From Cellulomonas palmilytica (lineage in GTDB: Bacteria > Actinomycetota > Actinomycetes > Actinomycetales > Cellulomonadaceae), in the NCBI RefSeq assembly GCF_021590045.1, contig NZ_CP062221.1:930001-994000 (forward strand): a stretch of 64,000 bases of DNA, written 5' to 3'. Under the pieces are notes generated by a model that searched no databases, was not told the origin of the DNA, and saw only the letters and a program-made list of their open reading frames with translations. This document shows, piece by piece, positions 29,383 through 39,159 of this stretch. The translations under genes were made by a program, and so were the position numbers. The stretch's first letter is position 1; each line of letters opens with the position of its first letter.

Positions 29383-32300
29383 GTGCCCGCGCTGACCCCT
29401 GACCGTGCACCGGCGCGTCCTCGGGCGGCTCTGGTGCGCGCGTTGGCGCTGCTCGCCGCGCTGCTCGTCGGACTGCTCGGCGGTGCCGCGGGACTCGTCG
29501 TCGGCGCCGCACCCGCGCGCGCGGACGAGGCGCCCGCGCCCGCCCAGCCCGTCGTGCTCGTCGGGGTCGGCGGGCTGCACTGGGACGACGTCGAGCGATC
29601 CGGCACGCCCACGCTGTGGCGGATGGTCGACGAGGGCGCGGTCGGCTCGATCTCGGTGCACACGTCGTCGGCGCAGATGTGCCGGCTCGGCGGCTGGCTG
29701 ACGATCTCCGCGGGCCGCCGCGTGCCGCCGGTGCCCGCCGACGAGGGGGTCCTCGCGCAGCAGGGTGAGGACGACGGCACCGACGAGGCGATCGACGACT
29801 GCCCGCCGATGCCGGGGGTGAGCGCGAGCGACGAGGTCCCCGGTCCGGCGGTCGTCACGGGGTGGACCGACCTGGTCGACCCGCCGTCCGACGAGGTCCC
29901 CGCCGGCAGCTACGGGACGCCCGGCACGGTCGCGACGCTGGTCGACCCGACGGGCGAGTGCACCACGGCCGTCGGTCCGGGTGCGGCGCTCGCGCTCGCG
30001 GACACCACGGGCCGGCTCGACCGGTACGCGCTGCGCCTCGGCGACGTGCCCGACGACGCGCTGTCGGCCTGCGCGGTCACGGTGCTGGACGCGGGCGAGC
30101 TGCCCGCCGACCGCACCGAGCGGCGGGACGCGCTGTCGCTGCTCGACGAGGACCTGCGCCGGGTCCTGGCGCTCGTCGACCCGGGCACGCGCGTGGTCGT
30201 CGCGGGCACGTCCGACGGCCCGACGGGGGAGACGGGCCTGCAGGCGGTGCTCCAGTGGCGTGCGGGCTCGTCGGCGCCGGGCTGGCTGACGTCGGACTCG
30301 ACGCGGCGCACGGGCATCGTGACGCTCACGGACCTGTCGGCGACGCTGGTGCAGGCTGCGGGCGCGGACCCGGCCGAGCTCGACGGCGCGCCGCTGCAGG
30401 TCACGGAGCGGCGCACGAACGCGGACCGGACGGTCGAGAATCGCCGGTACCTGACCGAGATGACGACGATCGGCCCGCACCTCATGCCGCTGCTGCTCGC
30501 GGTCGTGGGGGTGGCCGCGGCGCTCGCGGTGGGCGCGGTGGTGCTGCTGCGCCGCCGGGGTCGGCAGCCGACGCCCGCGCTGCGGCGCGTGACGCTCGCG
30601 GTGCTGATGCTCGGGGTGTGCACGCCCGTGGGCGCGCAGCTCGCGGCGCTGTCGCGGTGGTGGGACTCGCCCGCGCCGCTGTTCGCCGCGGCCGGGTGGT
30701 GGGGCGTGGCGACGGTCGGTGCGGCGCTCGTCGTGTGGCTCGTGGCGCGTCTGCTGCCGGAGAGCCGGTGGCGGCTGGCCACAGCGGCCGCCGGGGTCAC
30801 GTGGCTCGTGGTCACGGTCGACGGGCTCACGGGCACGGTCCTGCAGCAGGGCTCGGTGCTCGGCATCTCGACGCTCGGGGCGCGGTACTACGGGTTCGGC
30901 AACACGACGTTCGGCGTGTACGCCGCGGCGTCCCTGGTGCTGGCGGCGGGCGTCGCCGCGTACGCGGTGGAGCGCGGGCGGCGCAGCGCCGGCGTGCTCG
31001 CCGCGGCGGCGGTCGGTGCGGTGTCGGTCGTCGTCGACGGGTGGCCGGCGTTCGGTGCGGACTTCGGCGGCGTGCTCGCGCTCGTGCCCGCGTTCGCGGT
31101 GCTGGTGGTCGCGGTCGGCGGCGGGACGTTCGGCGCGCGGCGCGCGCTCGGCTACGTCGCGGCGGCGATCGGGGTGGTCGTGCTCGTGTCCGTCGTGGAC
31201 TGGGCGCGGCCGGGCCGCGGCTCGCACCTGGGGCAGTTCGTGCAGCGCGTGCTCGACGGTGACGCGTTCGGCGTGGTCGCGGGCAAGGCCGCGGGTGCGT
31301 GGGCGACCGTGACGTCGCCCGTGGGGCTCGTCGCGACGATCGTGTGCGTCGCGCTGTGCGCGGTGCTCGTCGGCCCGGACCGCTGGCGCCCCGCGCCGCT
31401 GCGCCGCCTGTACGCGACGTGGCCGGGCCTGAGCCGGCTGCTGCTCGCGGTGGTCGTGGTCGCGGTGCTCGGCAGCCTGCTCAACGACTCCGGCGTGGTG
31501 GTCGCCTCGACGGTGCTCGCCCTGTCGGGTGGCCTGCTGCTCGCCTCGCTGGCCCAGCACCGGTGGGCGCACCTGCCCGACGAGCCCGCGCCCGTGCGTG
31601 CGCCGCTGCACCGCATGCCCGCGGTGCTCGTCGCGTCCGGCGGCGGCCTGCTCGCGACGCTCCTGCTCGCGACCGTCGTCGTGCCCCTGCCGGCGGCCGT
31701 CGCGGGCGACGTGACGGTCGGCGCGGGGCCGTCCGCGATGCCCGCCGACGCGCCCGTGGTGCTCGTCGGGACCACGGGTGTCGACTGGTCGGACGTCGAC
31801 CGGACCACCACGCCCACGCTGTGGGGGCTGCTGCGCGACGGCGCACCCGCGGGCGGCGTCACCGCGGGGACGTCGGGCCGGAACTCGTGGTGCGAGTCCG
31901 GCGGGTGGCTCGCGCTGTCGTCCGGCCGGGCACCGATCTCGGGGACGACGACGAGCGGTCGCTGGTCGTGCGCGACGTGGGGGGTCGCGCAGGCGGGCGA
32001 CGGCGCGAGCGTGCAGCACTGGGACGACCTGGTGGCGCTGCAGTCCCGCTCGGAGTTCAAGCCGCGCCTCGGCGCGCTCGGCGTGGGGCTCGCGGCCTCG
32101 GGCACGTGCGCGACCGCGGTCGGCCCGGGTGCGGCGCTCGCGCTCGCCGAGCCGGACGGGCGCGTGGCCCGCTACCGCACGCTCGACGAGGCGCTCACCG
32201 ACGCCGACGACGCGTTCGCGTGCCCGACGACCGTGGTCGACGCGGGCTCGTCGGCCGTCGACCCGGTGCTCGTCGACGTGCTGGGCGAGGACGCCGTGAC

Positions 32301-33816
32301 CGACGCGCTGCGGCGGGTCGACCGGGACGTCGCGCGCGTGCTGCGTGCGGTGCCCGACGACGCGACCGTGCTCCTCGTCGACACGGGGCTCGGCGAGCGG
32401 GGCCGACCGGCGCTGGGCGTCGGCATCGGGGATCCGGGCACGGGCTCGGGGTACCTCGGGTCGGCGTCGACGCGCTGGGTGGGCGTGTTCCGGCTGCTCG
32501 ACGTGCCGGTCGCGCTGCTGTCGCACGCGGGGACGCGCGTGTCCGACGACTTCGCGGGCTCGCCCGTGCGTGTGGGCGAGGACCGGCCGGCGGCGGTCGC
32601 GACGACCGTGCGCCAGCTCGCGGACCTCACGACGCGCGACCAGGCGCTGCGCGGCACGTCGACGCCCGTGACGACCCCGCCGCTGGTGGTCGCGCTGCTC
32701 GTCGTGGTGGCCGCCGCGGTGCTCGGCCCGCGCCTGGCACGCCGCCGGTCCGCCCTGGCGGAGCGCTTGCGCCGCGCGGCCGACGCGCTCCTGCTCGTGC
32801 TCGCGGCGCTGCCCGTGGGGCTGTTCCTCATGACGACGACCTCGTGGTGGCGCTACGCCGACCCGGACCGCACGCTGTGGCTCGCGTGCGGCGCCGCGAC
32901 CGCCGTGGTCGCCGGGGTGGCCGCGCTGGTGCCGCGCCGGCCGCTCACCGCGGGGCCGGGTGTCGTCGCGGGCGTCACGTTCGCGGTGCTCACGCTCGAC
33001 GCCGTGCTCGGCACACCGCTGCACCGCGGCTCGCCGCAGGGCCCTGCGGTCACGCTCGGCGGCCGGTTCTACGGGTTCGGCAACCCGACCTACTCGTTCT
33101 ACGTGGTCGCGGCGCTCGTCACCGCGGCGATCTGCGGGTACGCGCTCGTGCGGCGCGGCCGCCGCCTGCTCGGCACGCTCGTCGCCGCCGCGGTGTGCGG
33201 GATCGCGCTCGTCGTCGACCTGTGGCCCGCGCTCGGCGCGGACGTCGGTGGCGGCCTCGTGCTCGTGCCCGCCGGGCTCGTCGTCGTGCTCGGCGTCGCG
33301 GGCGTGCGCGTCACGTGGGTGCGGCTGCTCGTCGCGGGAGCGGCGGGCGTGCTCGTCGTCGGCGGCATCGCGGTGCTCGACTGGCTGCGGCCCGAGGCGG
33401 AGCGCACGCACCTGGGCGTGTTCGTGCAGCGCGTCGTCGACGGCTCCGCGTGGGAGACGGTCGCGCGCAAGCTCGGGTACGCGGCTGCGACGGTCACCAC
33501 CGGGTGGGTCACGGTGCTCACGCTCGCGGTCGTCGTGCTCGCCGTGGTCGTGCTGTGGCCGCGCAGCCGCGTGCGCGTGCCGGCGTGGGACCTGCTCGAG
33601 CGCCGGTGGCCGCCCGCGCGGCCCGTCGTCGTCGGCCTGCTCGTCGCGGGCGTCGCGGGCGGGCTCGTCAACGACTACGGCGTGCGCATCGTGACCGTCA
33701 TGCTCGTCGCCGCCGTGCCGCTGCTCGGGACCCTCGGGCTGCGCGCGGTCACCGACGGCTACCCTGCGAGCGACGACCCGAACCCTCGACCGGACGGCGA
33801 CGATGTCCCAGCCTGA
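29383..33816 (+). CDS. Giant internally duplicated membrane protein, alkaline-phosphatase-like domains
   Basis: This 1477-residue protein is built from two homologous halves about 730 residues apart. Each has an exported alkaline-phosphatase-superfamily-like region (PVVLVGVGGLHWDDVERSGTP near residue 56; PVVLVGTTGVDWSDVDRTTTP near residue 789), a CTTAVGPGAALALA / CATAVGPGAALALA stretch, and a bundle of hydrophobic helices with YYGFGNTTFGVY (residue 502) or FYGFGNPTYSFY (residue 1229). A signal or anchor helix is at residues 20-45. Classical metal-binding Asp/His sets of phosphatases are not obvious. The neighbouring glycosyltransferase suggests envelope polymer work. It overlaps pheA by 14 bp. 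Confidence 0.75.
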   Translation: MPALTPDRAPARPRAALVRALALLAALLVGLLGGAAGLVVGAAPARADEAPAPAQPVVLVGVGGLHWDDVERSGTPTLWRMVDEGAVGSISVHTSSAQMCRLGGWLTISAGRRVPPVPADEGVLAQQGEDDGTDEAIDDCPPMPGVSASDEVPGPAVVTGWTDLVDPPSDEVPAGSYGTPGTVATLVDPTGECTTAVGPGAALALADTTGRLDRYALRLGDVPDDALSACAVTVLDAGELPADRTERRDALSLLDEDLRRVLALVDPGTRVVVAGTSDGPTGETGLQAVLQWRAGSSAPGWLTSDSTRRTGIVTLTDLSATLVQAAGADPAELDGAPLQVTERRTNADRTVENRRYLTEMTTIGPHLMPLLLAVVGVAAALAVGAVVLLRRRGRQPTPALRRVTLAVLMLGVCTPVGAQLAALSRWWDSPAPLFAAAGWWGVATVGAALVVWLVARLLPESRWRLATAAAGVTWLVVTVDGLTGTVLQQGSVLGISTLGARYYGFGNTTFGVYAAASLVLAAGVAAYAVERGRRSAGVLAAAAVGAVSVVVDGWPAFGADFGGVLALVPAFAVLVVAVGGGTFGARRALGYVAAAIGVVVLVSVVDWARPGRGSHLGQFVQRVLDGDAFGVVAGKAAGAWATVTSPVGLVATIVCVALCAVLVGPDRWRPAPLRRLYATWPGLSRLLLAVVVVAVLGSLLNDSGVVVASTVLALSGGLLLASLAQHRWAHLPDEPAPVRAPLHRMPAVLVASGGGLLATLLLATVVVPLPAAVAGDVTVGAGPSAMPADAPVVLVGTTGVDWSDVDRTTTPTLWGLLRDGAPAGGVTAGTSGRNSWCESGGWLALSSGRAPISGTTTSGRWSCATWGVAQAGDGASVQHWDDLVALQSRSEFKPRLGALGVGLAASGTCATAVGPGAALALAEPDGRVARYRTLDEALTDADDAFACPTTVVDAGSSAVDPVLVDVLGEDAVTDALRRVDRDVARVLRAVPDDATVLLVDTGLGERGRPALGVGIGDPGTGSGYLGSASTRWVGVFRLLDVPVALLSHAGTRVSDDFAGSPVRVGEDRPAAVATTVRQLADLTTRDQALRGTSTPVTTPPLVVALLVVVAAAVLGPRLARRRSALAERLRRAADALLLVLAALPVGLFLMTTTSWWRYADPDRTLWLACGAATAVVAGVAALVPRRPLTAGPGVVAGVTFAVLTLDAVLGTPLHRGSPQGPAVTLGGRFYGFGNPTYSFYVVAALVTAAICGYALVRRGRRLLGTLVAAAVCGIALVVDLWPALGADVGGGLVLVPAGLVVVLGVAGVRVTWVRLLVAGAAGVLVVGGIAVLDWLRPEAERTHLGVFVQRVVDGSAWETVARKLGYAAATVTTGWVTVLTLAVVVLAVVVLWPRSRVRVPAWDLLERRWPPARPVVVGLLVAGVAGGLVNDYGVRIVTVMLVAAVPLLGTLGLRAVTDGYPASDDPNPRPDGDDVPA

Positions 33817-34762
33817 AGCCCTGCGCTACGCCTACCTCGGCCCCGACGGGACGTTCACCGAGGACGCGCTGCGCCAGGTCGTCTCGCCCGACGGGGCCGT
33901 GTACCTGCCGCAGCACGACGTGGCGTCCGCGATCGACGCGGTGCGCGAGGGCCGGGCGGACCGCGCGGTCGTCGCGATCGAGTCGACCGTCGAGGGCGGC
34001 GTCACCGCGACGCTCGACCGGCTCGCGACCGGCGACCCGCTGGTGATCCTGCGCGAGATGCTCGTGCCGGTGCAGTTCACGCTCGTCGCCGCACCGGGCG
34101 TCGCGTTGTCCGACGTGCGCCGCATCTCCGCGCACCCGCACGCGTGGGTGCAGTGCCGCCGGTGGCTCGCGCGTCACCTGCCCGACGTGGTGCACGTGCC
34201 CGCGACGTCGAACACCGCACCCGCGGCGCTCATCGCGCAGTCCGCGCCCGGCGACCCGGACCTCGGGTTCGACGCCGCGCTGGTCCCGCCGCGCGCGGTC
34301 GGCACGTACGGCCTGCAGGCGCTCGCGCAGGAGGTCGCCGACAACGTCGACGCCGCCACGCGCTTCGTGCTCATCGGCCCGCCCGGTGCGGTCCCGCCGC
34401 CCTCGGGCGCGGACAAGACGACGCTCGTCGTCCACCTGCCCGACAACGAGGCCGGTGCGCTGCTCGCGATGCTCGAGCAGTTCGCGACGCGGGGCGTGAA
34501 CCTGTCGCGCATCGAGTCGCGGCCCATCGGCGACTCGCTCGGCCGCTACTCGTTCTCCATCGACGCCGAGGGGCACGTGACCGACGAGCGCGTGGGGGAG
34601 GCGCTCATGGGCCTGCACCGGCGCTGCCCGTACGTGCGGTTCCTCGGCTCGTACCCGCGCGCGGACGCCGTGCGGCCCACGGTGCACGTCGGGACGAGCG
34701 ACGCCGACTTCCGGTCCGCGCGCGAGTGGCTCGCGCAGGTGCGCGGGGGCGCGACGACCTGA
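33803..34762 (+). CDS. pheA: Prephenate dehydratase
   Basis: This 319-residue monofunctional enzyme makes phenylpyruvate from prephenate. The catalytic domain begins RYAYLGPDGTFTEDAL, and the active-site Thr-Arg-Phe triplet is in DAATRFVLIGPP. A C-terminal ACT regulatory domain follows (TTLVVHLPDNEAGALLAMLEQF, with GALL and IESRP motifs that bind Phe). No chorismate mutase domain is fused. The ATG lies inside the end of the upstream membrane protein, so the two are translationally coupled. Confidence 0.93.
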   Translation: MSQPEALRYAYLGPDGTFTEDALRQVVSPDGAVYLPQHDVASAIDAVREGRADRAVVAIESTVEGGVTATLDRLATGDPLVILREMLVPVQFTLVAAPGVALSDVRRISAHPHAWVQCRRWLARHLPDVVHVPATSNTAPAALIAQSAPGDPDLGFDAALVPPRAVGTYGLQALAQEVADNVDAATRFVLIGPPGAVPPPSGADKTTLVVHLPDNEAGALLAMLEQFATRGVNLSRIESRPIGDSLGRYSFSIDAEGHVTDERVGEALMGLHRRCPYVRFLGSYPRADAVRPTVHVGTSDADFRSAREWLAQVRGGATT

Positions 34763-34790
34763 CGGCCGCGCAGGCCGCGCAGAGCCCGGC

Positions 34791-35477
34791 TCAGACCGCC
34801 AGCCCGCGGCGCACGGCCTCGCTCGTCAGCCCCTGCCCGAGCTCGGTGACGAGCCCGCGCACCGCGTCGCGCACGACCTCCGGGTCGCTCGTGCGCAGCG
34901 CCGCGACGAACGCGTCGGTCCGCTCGCGCACCACGTCCGTACCCGGGTAGCCGGGCAGCAGGCCCAGCAGCCGGTCGACGTGCGGGCGCATCGCGTGGAC
35001 CGTGCGGGACAGCACACGGTTGCCCGCACGCTCGAGCAGCACGTCGAGCGCGGCGTCGAGCTCGACGGCCCGCTCGACGCCCTCGCCCTGGTCGTGCGCG
35101 GCCACGGCCTGCGCGACGTGCGCCTCGACGAGCGCGAGGTCCGCGGCGGAGAGCCGGTCGGCGGCGCGTCCCGCGGCCTGCGCGGACAGGGTCGCGACCA
35201 CGTCGAGCACGTCCCGCAGGTGGTCCGGGTCGAGCGGCGCGACCCGTGAGCCGCGGTTCGGCTGGTACGTCAGCAGGTCCTGGTCGCCCAGCCGGCGCAT
35301 CGCGTCGCGCACGGGCGTGCGGGACACCGACAGCCACGCACCGATCTCCTCCTCGCGCACGACCTCGCCGGGCGCGAGCTCGCCGCTCACGATGACGGCC
35401 ATCAGCCGCTCGTACACGATGTCGGCGAGCAGCAGCCGTCCGGACTCGACCGCTGCGGTCTGCGTGGGGATGGGCAT
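34791..35477 (-). CDS. GntR family regulator (FCD type)
   Basis: This 228-residue regulator has a winged helix with GEVVREEEIGAWLSVSRTPVRDAMRRLGDQDLLTYQPNRGSRV and an all-helical effector domain of about 150 residues. The ATG at 35477 has GGAG upstream. An in-frame upstream extension has no domain character. It follows the diacylglycerol kinase gene on the same strand by 82 bp, and a palindrome lies in that gap, so it is probably autoregulated. The effector is unknown. Confidence 0.82.
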   Translation of the reverse strand: MPIPTQTAAVESGRLLLADIVYERLMAVIVSGELAPGEVVREEEIGAWLSVSRTPVRDAMRRLGDQDLLTYQPNRGSRVAPLDPDHLRDVLDVVATLSAQAAGRAADRLSAADLALVEAHVAQAVAAHDQGEGVERAVELDAALDVLLERAGNRVLSRTVHAMRPHVDRLLGLLPGYPGTDVVRERTDAFVAALRTSDPEVVRDAVRGLVTELGQGLTSEAVRRGLAV

Positions 35478-35501
35478 GGCGGCTCCGCTCGTCGCGCGGG
35501 T

Positions 35502-35515
35502 GTGGGCATGTCCAC
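35502..35515. promoter_or_regulatory. Near-palindrome GTGGGCATGTCCAC, candidate autoregulatory operator
   Basis: A 14-bp near-perfect palindrome lies just downstream of a minus-strand TACGGT -10-like hexamer and 25 bp before the GntR start. This is where a repressor would block transcription. Confidence 0.4.
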
Positions 35516-35559
35516 CGTATGCACGTCGACGCGCGTGTCGTCGGGACCCTCGTCCCTCG

Positions 35560-36687
35560 TCAGGCTGCCACGCGGACGACGAGCGCCTCGGGGTCGATGC
35601 GCGCGGACACCTCGGACACGCGCCCGACGACCTCGCCGTCGACCTGCGCGTGCTCGGCACCCGACACCGCGACGCGCACCGCGCGGGCGCGCGTGTGGTC
35701 GATGCGCCCGATGCCGCGCGGCATCCCCTTGACCCCCACGCCCTGCAGCACGACCTCGCCGAACAGCTGCGCCCAGCCCGCGACGCCGCCGCGCGTGTCG
35801 ATCGCCGCGATGTCGAGCCACCCGTCGTCGACGACCGCGTCCGGCAGCAGCGTGATGCCGCCCGGCAGGCGGCCGCAGTTGCCGATGAGCAGGCTGCGCA
35901 GCCGCGCGCTCGTCGCGGGGCGGTCGTCGATGCGCAGGTGCACGCGCGTGCGGCGGCCGTGCAGGTGCTTGATCCCGGCGAGGAAGTAGGCGATCCACCC
36001 GACGCGCGCCTTGAGGCCGTCGTCGGCGTCCGCGACCATCGCCGCGTCGAACCCGAGCCCTGCGATCACGAGGAACAGGTGCTCGTCGCCGTCGTGCGCG
36101 TGCGCGTGGTCGTCGGGGTCCTTGGCGGCGGACTCCACGCGCAGCCAGCCGACGTCGATGGTGCGGTCCCGGCCCGTGACCACCGCCTCGAGGGCGGACA
36201 GCGGGCTGCCGATCGGGATGTCGAGGTTGCGCGCCAGCAGGTTCCCCGTGCCGAGCGGCAGCAGCCCCATCGGCACCCCGGTCCCGACGAGTGCGGCCGC
36301 GACCCCGCGCACCGTCCCGTCGCCGCCCACGGCGACCACGACGTCCGCGCCGCGCTCGACCGCCTCACGGGCCTGGCCCGTGCCGGGGTCCTCGATCGTG
36401 GTCTCGAGCCACAGCGGTCGGGGCAGACCCTGCTCCGCCGCGGCGTTCTCGATGGCCTCGCGCAGCGCGGGGACGTCGGGCTTGGTCGGGTTGGCGACGA
36501 ACGCGAGCTGCTGGCCGCGGGCGCGCACCTGGCGCGTGAGCGCGCGGGCCCGCGGGCTGGTGGCGGGGTCCTCCGCGTCGAGGCGCCGCAGCAGGTCCCG
36601 CTGGCGCAGCGCGACGACCGCGGCGACGACGAGGGCGACGACCGCGAGCACTCCGGCGGCGAGCGCGGTCCACGCCTCCCATCTCAC
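35560..36687 (-). CDS. Diacylglycerol kinase family lipid kinase
   Basis: This 375-residue protein is a membrane-associated DAGK/sphingosine-kinase-type enzyme that phosphorylates diacylglycerol or a related lipid. An N-terminal hydrophobic helix (ALAAGVLAVVALVVAAVVAL) anchors it. The catalytic core shows QQLAFVANPTKPDVPAL, the nucleotide motif VVVAVGGDGTVRGVAAAL, and PLGTGNLLARNL. The C-terminal domain ends with DGEVVGR, near where the lipid-contact strands lie. A His/Asp-rich insertion (DPDDHAHAHDGDEH) in the second domain is unusual and could bind metal. Order with pheA and serS is conserved in the order. Confidence 0.88.
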   Translation of the reverse strand: MRWEAWTALAAGVLAVVALVVAAVVALRQRDLLRRLDAEDPATSPRARALTRQVRARGQQLAFVANPTKPDVPALREAIENAAAEQGLPRPLWLETTIEDPGTGQAREAVERGADVVVAVGGDGTVRGVAAALVGTGVPMGLLPLGTGNLLARNLDIPIGSPLSALEAVVTGRDRTIDVGWLRVESAAKDPDDHAHAHDGDEHLFLVIAGLGFDAAMVADADDGLKARVGWIAYFLAGIKHLHGRRTRVHLRIDDRPATSARLRSLLIGNCGRLPGGITLLPDAVVDDGWLDIAAIDTRGGVAGWAQLFGEVVLQGVGVKGMPRGIGRIDHTRARAVRVAVSGAEHAQVDGEVVGRVSEVSARIDPEALVVRVAA

Positions 36688-36693
36688 ACCGGC

Positions 36694-36699
36694 AAACTA
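36694..36699 (-). promoter_or_regulatory. -10 element TAGTTT, leaderless start
   Basis: On the minus strand it lies 6 nt before the GTG at 36687. Confidence 0.5.
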
Positions 36700-36758
36700 G
36701 CCGTCCGCGGCGCCCCGGGCGCGCGGAATACCCCGGGGCAATCCGGACTCACCCTCAC

Positions 36759-36814
36759 CGACCCCGTGGTTCGTCCGGCTCCGGTGGTCCGTCCCCGGAG
36801 GAACCACGGGGTCG
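36759..36814. repeat. Fifth copy of the palindromic repeat
   Basis: Perfect outer arms CGACCCCGTGGTT (36759-36771) and AACCACGGGGTCG (36802-36814) enclose the inner CTCCGG/CCGGAG core seen at 26514-26784. It sits between the divergent diacylglycerol kinase and serS promoters. Confidence 0.75.
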
Positions 36815-36871
36815 TCGGGGTGCAACCGGGGGCGAGTGGGCGTCGCGTTCAGCGGGGACGACGAGGGTCGG

Positions 36872-36877
36872 TAGCCT
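36872..36877 (+). promoter_or_regulatory. -10 element TAGCCT, leaderless serS start
   Basis: It ends 6 nt before the GTG at 36884. Confidence 0.5.
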
Positions 36878-36883
36878 TCGAGG

Positions 36884-38164
36884 GTGATCGATCTCAAGCT
36901 CCTGCGTGACGACCCCGAGACCGTGCGCGCCAGCCAGCGTGTCCGCGGGGACGACCCCGGCCTCGTCGACGAGGTCCTGGACGCCGACGCACGGCGCCGG
37001 TCCGCGCTCACGGAGTTCGAGACGCTGCGCGCCGAGCAGAAGGCGCACGGCAAGAAGGTCGCCCAGGCGCAGGGCGACGAGAAGCAGGCGCTGCTCGCGC
37101 ACGCGAAGAAGGTCGCCGACCGGGTCAAGGAGCTGCAGGCCGAGGCGGACGCCGCGCAGGCCCGGGCCGACGAGCTCGCGCGCCGCATCGGCAACGTCGT
37201 CGAGGACGGCGTGCCCGCGGGCGGCGAGGACGACTACGTGGTGCTCGAGCACGTGGGCACGCCCCGCGACTTCGCCGCGGAGTACGGCGCCGACTTCGCG
37301 GTGAAGGACCACCTGGAGCTCGGCGAGGGGCTGCGCGCGATCGACACCGAGCGCGGCGCGAAGGTCTCGGGCGCCCGGTTCTACTACCTCACGGGCATCG
37401 GCGCGCGCCTCGAGCTCGCGCTGCTCAACGCCGCGGTCGACAAGGCCGTGGGCCTCGGCTTCACGCCGGTCATCACGCCGACCCTCGTGAAGCCGGAGAT
37501 CATGGCGGGCACCGGGTTCCTCGGTGCGCACGCCGACGAGATCTACCGCCTCGAGGCCGACGACCTGTACCTCGTCGGGACCAGCGAGGTCGCGCTCGCC
37601 GGCTACCACTCGGGCGAGATCCTCGACCTGTCGGACGGCCCCAGGCGGTACGCCGGCTGGAGCGCGTGCTACCGGCGCGAGGCCGGCTCGTACGGCAAGG
37701 ACACGCGCGGCATCATCCGCGTGCACCAGTTCCACAAGGTCGAGGCGTTCTCGTACACGACCGTCGAGGACGCCTACGACGAGCACCGCCGCATCCTCGG
37801 GTGGGAGAAGGAGATGCTCGCGCTCGCGGAGCTGCCGTTCCGCGTCATCGACACCGCGGCGGGCGACCTCGGCTCGAGCGCGGCACGCAAGTTCGACTGC
37901 GAGGCGTGGCTGCCGAGCCAGCAGCGCTGGCTCGAGCTCACCTCGACGTCGAACTGCACCACGTTCCAGGCCCGTCGCCTGGGGGTGCGCGAGCGCACCG
38001 CGGACGGCCAGGTCCGTCCCGTGGCGACGCTCAACGGCACGCTCGCCACGACGCGCTGGATCGTCGCGATCCTGGAGAACCACCAGCAGGCCGACGGCTC
38101 GGTCCACGTGCCCGCCGGGCTGCGGCCGTACCTGGGCGGCCTCGAGGTCCTGGAGCCACGATGA
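36884..38164 (+). CDS. serS: Seryl-tRNA synthetase
   Basis: This 426-residue class II synthetase charges tRNA-Ser. The N-terminal arm (about residues 1-110) is a long antiparallel coiled coil that grips the tRNA variable arm. The catalytic domain has motif 2 in [22 protein letters not shown] and motif 3 near the C-terminus in [31 protein letters not shown] is the serine/ATP-binding segment. The GTG start is supported by domain alignment ([14 protein letters not shown]). The stop overlaps the start of the next gene (ATGA). Confidence 0.95.
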   Translation: MIDLKLLRDDPETVRASQRVRGDDPGLVDEVLDADARRRSALTEFETLRAEQKAHGKKVAQAQGDEKQALLAHAKKVADRVKELQAEADAAQARADELARRIGNVVEDGVPAGGEDDYVVLEHVGTPRDFAAEYGADFAVKDHLELGEGLRAIDTERGAKVSGARFYYLTGIGARLELALLNAAVDKAVGLGFTPVITPTLVKPEIMAGTGFLGAHADEIYRLEADDLYLVGTSEVALAGYHSGEILDLSDGPRRYAGWSACYRREAGSYGKDTRGIIRVHQFHKVEAFSYTTVEDAYDEHRRILGWEKEMLALAELPFRVIDTAAGDLGSSAARKFDCEAWLPSQQRWLELTSTSNCTTFQARRLGVRERTADGQVRPVATLNGTLATTRWIVAILENHQQADGSVHVPAGLRPYLGGLEVLEPR

Positions 38165-38958
38165 CACGCACCCGGCTGGTCGCCCTCGACGTCGACGGCA
38201 CGCTCATGTCGTACGACGGCGTGATCTCGCCGCAGGTGCGCGACGCGGTCGGCGAGCTCGTCGGAGCCGGGCTGCACGTGGTGCTGGCGACCGGCCGCAG
38301 CGTCCACGCGACCGTCCCGGTCGCGCGCGAGCTGGGGCTCGCCGAGGGGTGGCTGGTGTGCTCGAACGGCGCGGTGACCGCGCGCCTGAGCGACGAGGAG
38401 CCCGCGGGCTACGAGATCACGGACACCGTGACGTTCGACCCCGGGCCGGCGCTGCGCGCGATCGCGCTCGAGCTCCCCGACGCGCTGTTCGCCGTCGAGA
38501 ACCTCGGCGTGGGCTACCGCGTGTCCGGGACGTTCCCGGAGGGCGAGCTGAGCGGCGAGACCGAGGTCGTCACGCTCGACGAGCTCGCGATGACGTCCGC
38601 GACGCGCGTCATCATCCGGGCGGTCGGCGAGAGCCCCGACGTGTTCCACGAGATCGTCGAGCGTGTCGGCCTGCACGAGGTCGAGTACGCGATCGGGTGG
38701 AGCGCGTGGCTCGACCTCACGCCCGGCGGGGTGTCCAAGGCGAGCGCGCTGGAGTCGGTGCGGCGCGCGCTCGGCGTCGAGCCGTTCGGGACGCTCGCGA
38801 TCGGCGACGGAGGCAACGACGTCGCGATGCTGCAGTGGGCCGCGCGCGGCGTCGCGATGGGTCACGCGCGCCCCGCGGTCCTGGCGGCCGCCGACGAGGT
38901 GACGGGCGGCATCGAGGACGACGGCGCGCTCCCGGTCCTGCGCTCGCTGCTCGCCTGA
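38161..38958 (+). CDS. HAD superfamily hydrolase, Cof type
   Basis: This 265-residue cytosolic phosphatase has the nucleophile motif [12 protein letters not shown] with the catalytic Asp pair, motif [13 protein letters not shown], the Lys in [12 protein letters not shown], and motif [18 protein letters not shown]2-type cap lies between. Substrates of this family are sugar phosphates or other small phosphomonoesters. It overlaps serS by 4 bp, an arrangement common in actinobacteria that ensures co-expression. Confidence 0.9.
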   Translation: MTRTRLVALDVDGTLMSYDGVISPQVRDAVGELVGAGLHVVLATGRSVHATVPVARELGLAEGWLVCSNGAVTARLSDEEPAGYEITDTVTFDPGPALRAIALELPDALFAVENLGVGYRVSGTFPEGELSGETEVVTLDELAMTSATRVIIRAVGESPDVFHEIVERVGLHEVEYAIGWSAWLDLTPGGVSKASALESVRRALGVEPFGTLAIGDGGNDVAMLQWAARGVAMGHARPAVLAAADEVTGGIEDDGALPVLRSLLA

Positions 38959-39083
38959 CGCGACCTCCCGCCGCCGCCCGCGCGCTGACCTGGGCGGCTG
39001 TGACCGGTCGTTGACTCGTGCCCGCAACGGATCGTGACGCGATCGTGACCGGTTTGTGGGCGTTGAGGGTTGCGGGTCCTTTT

Positions 39084-39097
39084 TGCAACGACTTGCA
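39084..39097. promoter_or_regulatory. Palindrome TGCAA-N4-TTGCA, candidate sugar operator
   Basis: TGCAACGACTTGCA lies 62 bp before the lipoprotein start inside an unusually T-rich patch for this genome. Form and place match a LacI-type operator for the ABC operon. The rest of the 201-bp gap has two GATCGTGAC direct repeats (39029-39050 region). Confidence 0.45.
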
Positions 39098-39159
39098 TCG
39101 TGGGATGGCACATGCGGTCGTGACGGCCGCGTCGTGCGCCATGACGACACGGAGGTCTC

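Noticed and set aside
28261..33411. Minus-strand open frame of over 1700 codons
   Set aside because: Composition is Arg/His/Asp/Pro repeats from antisense reading of the duplicated membrane protein, whose helices and family blocks are clear on the plus strand.
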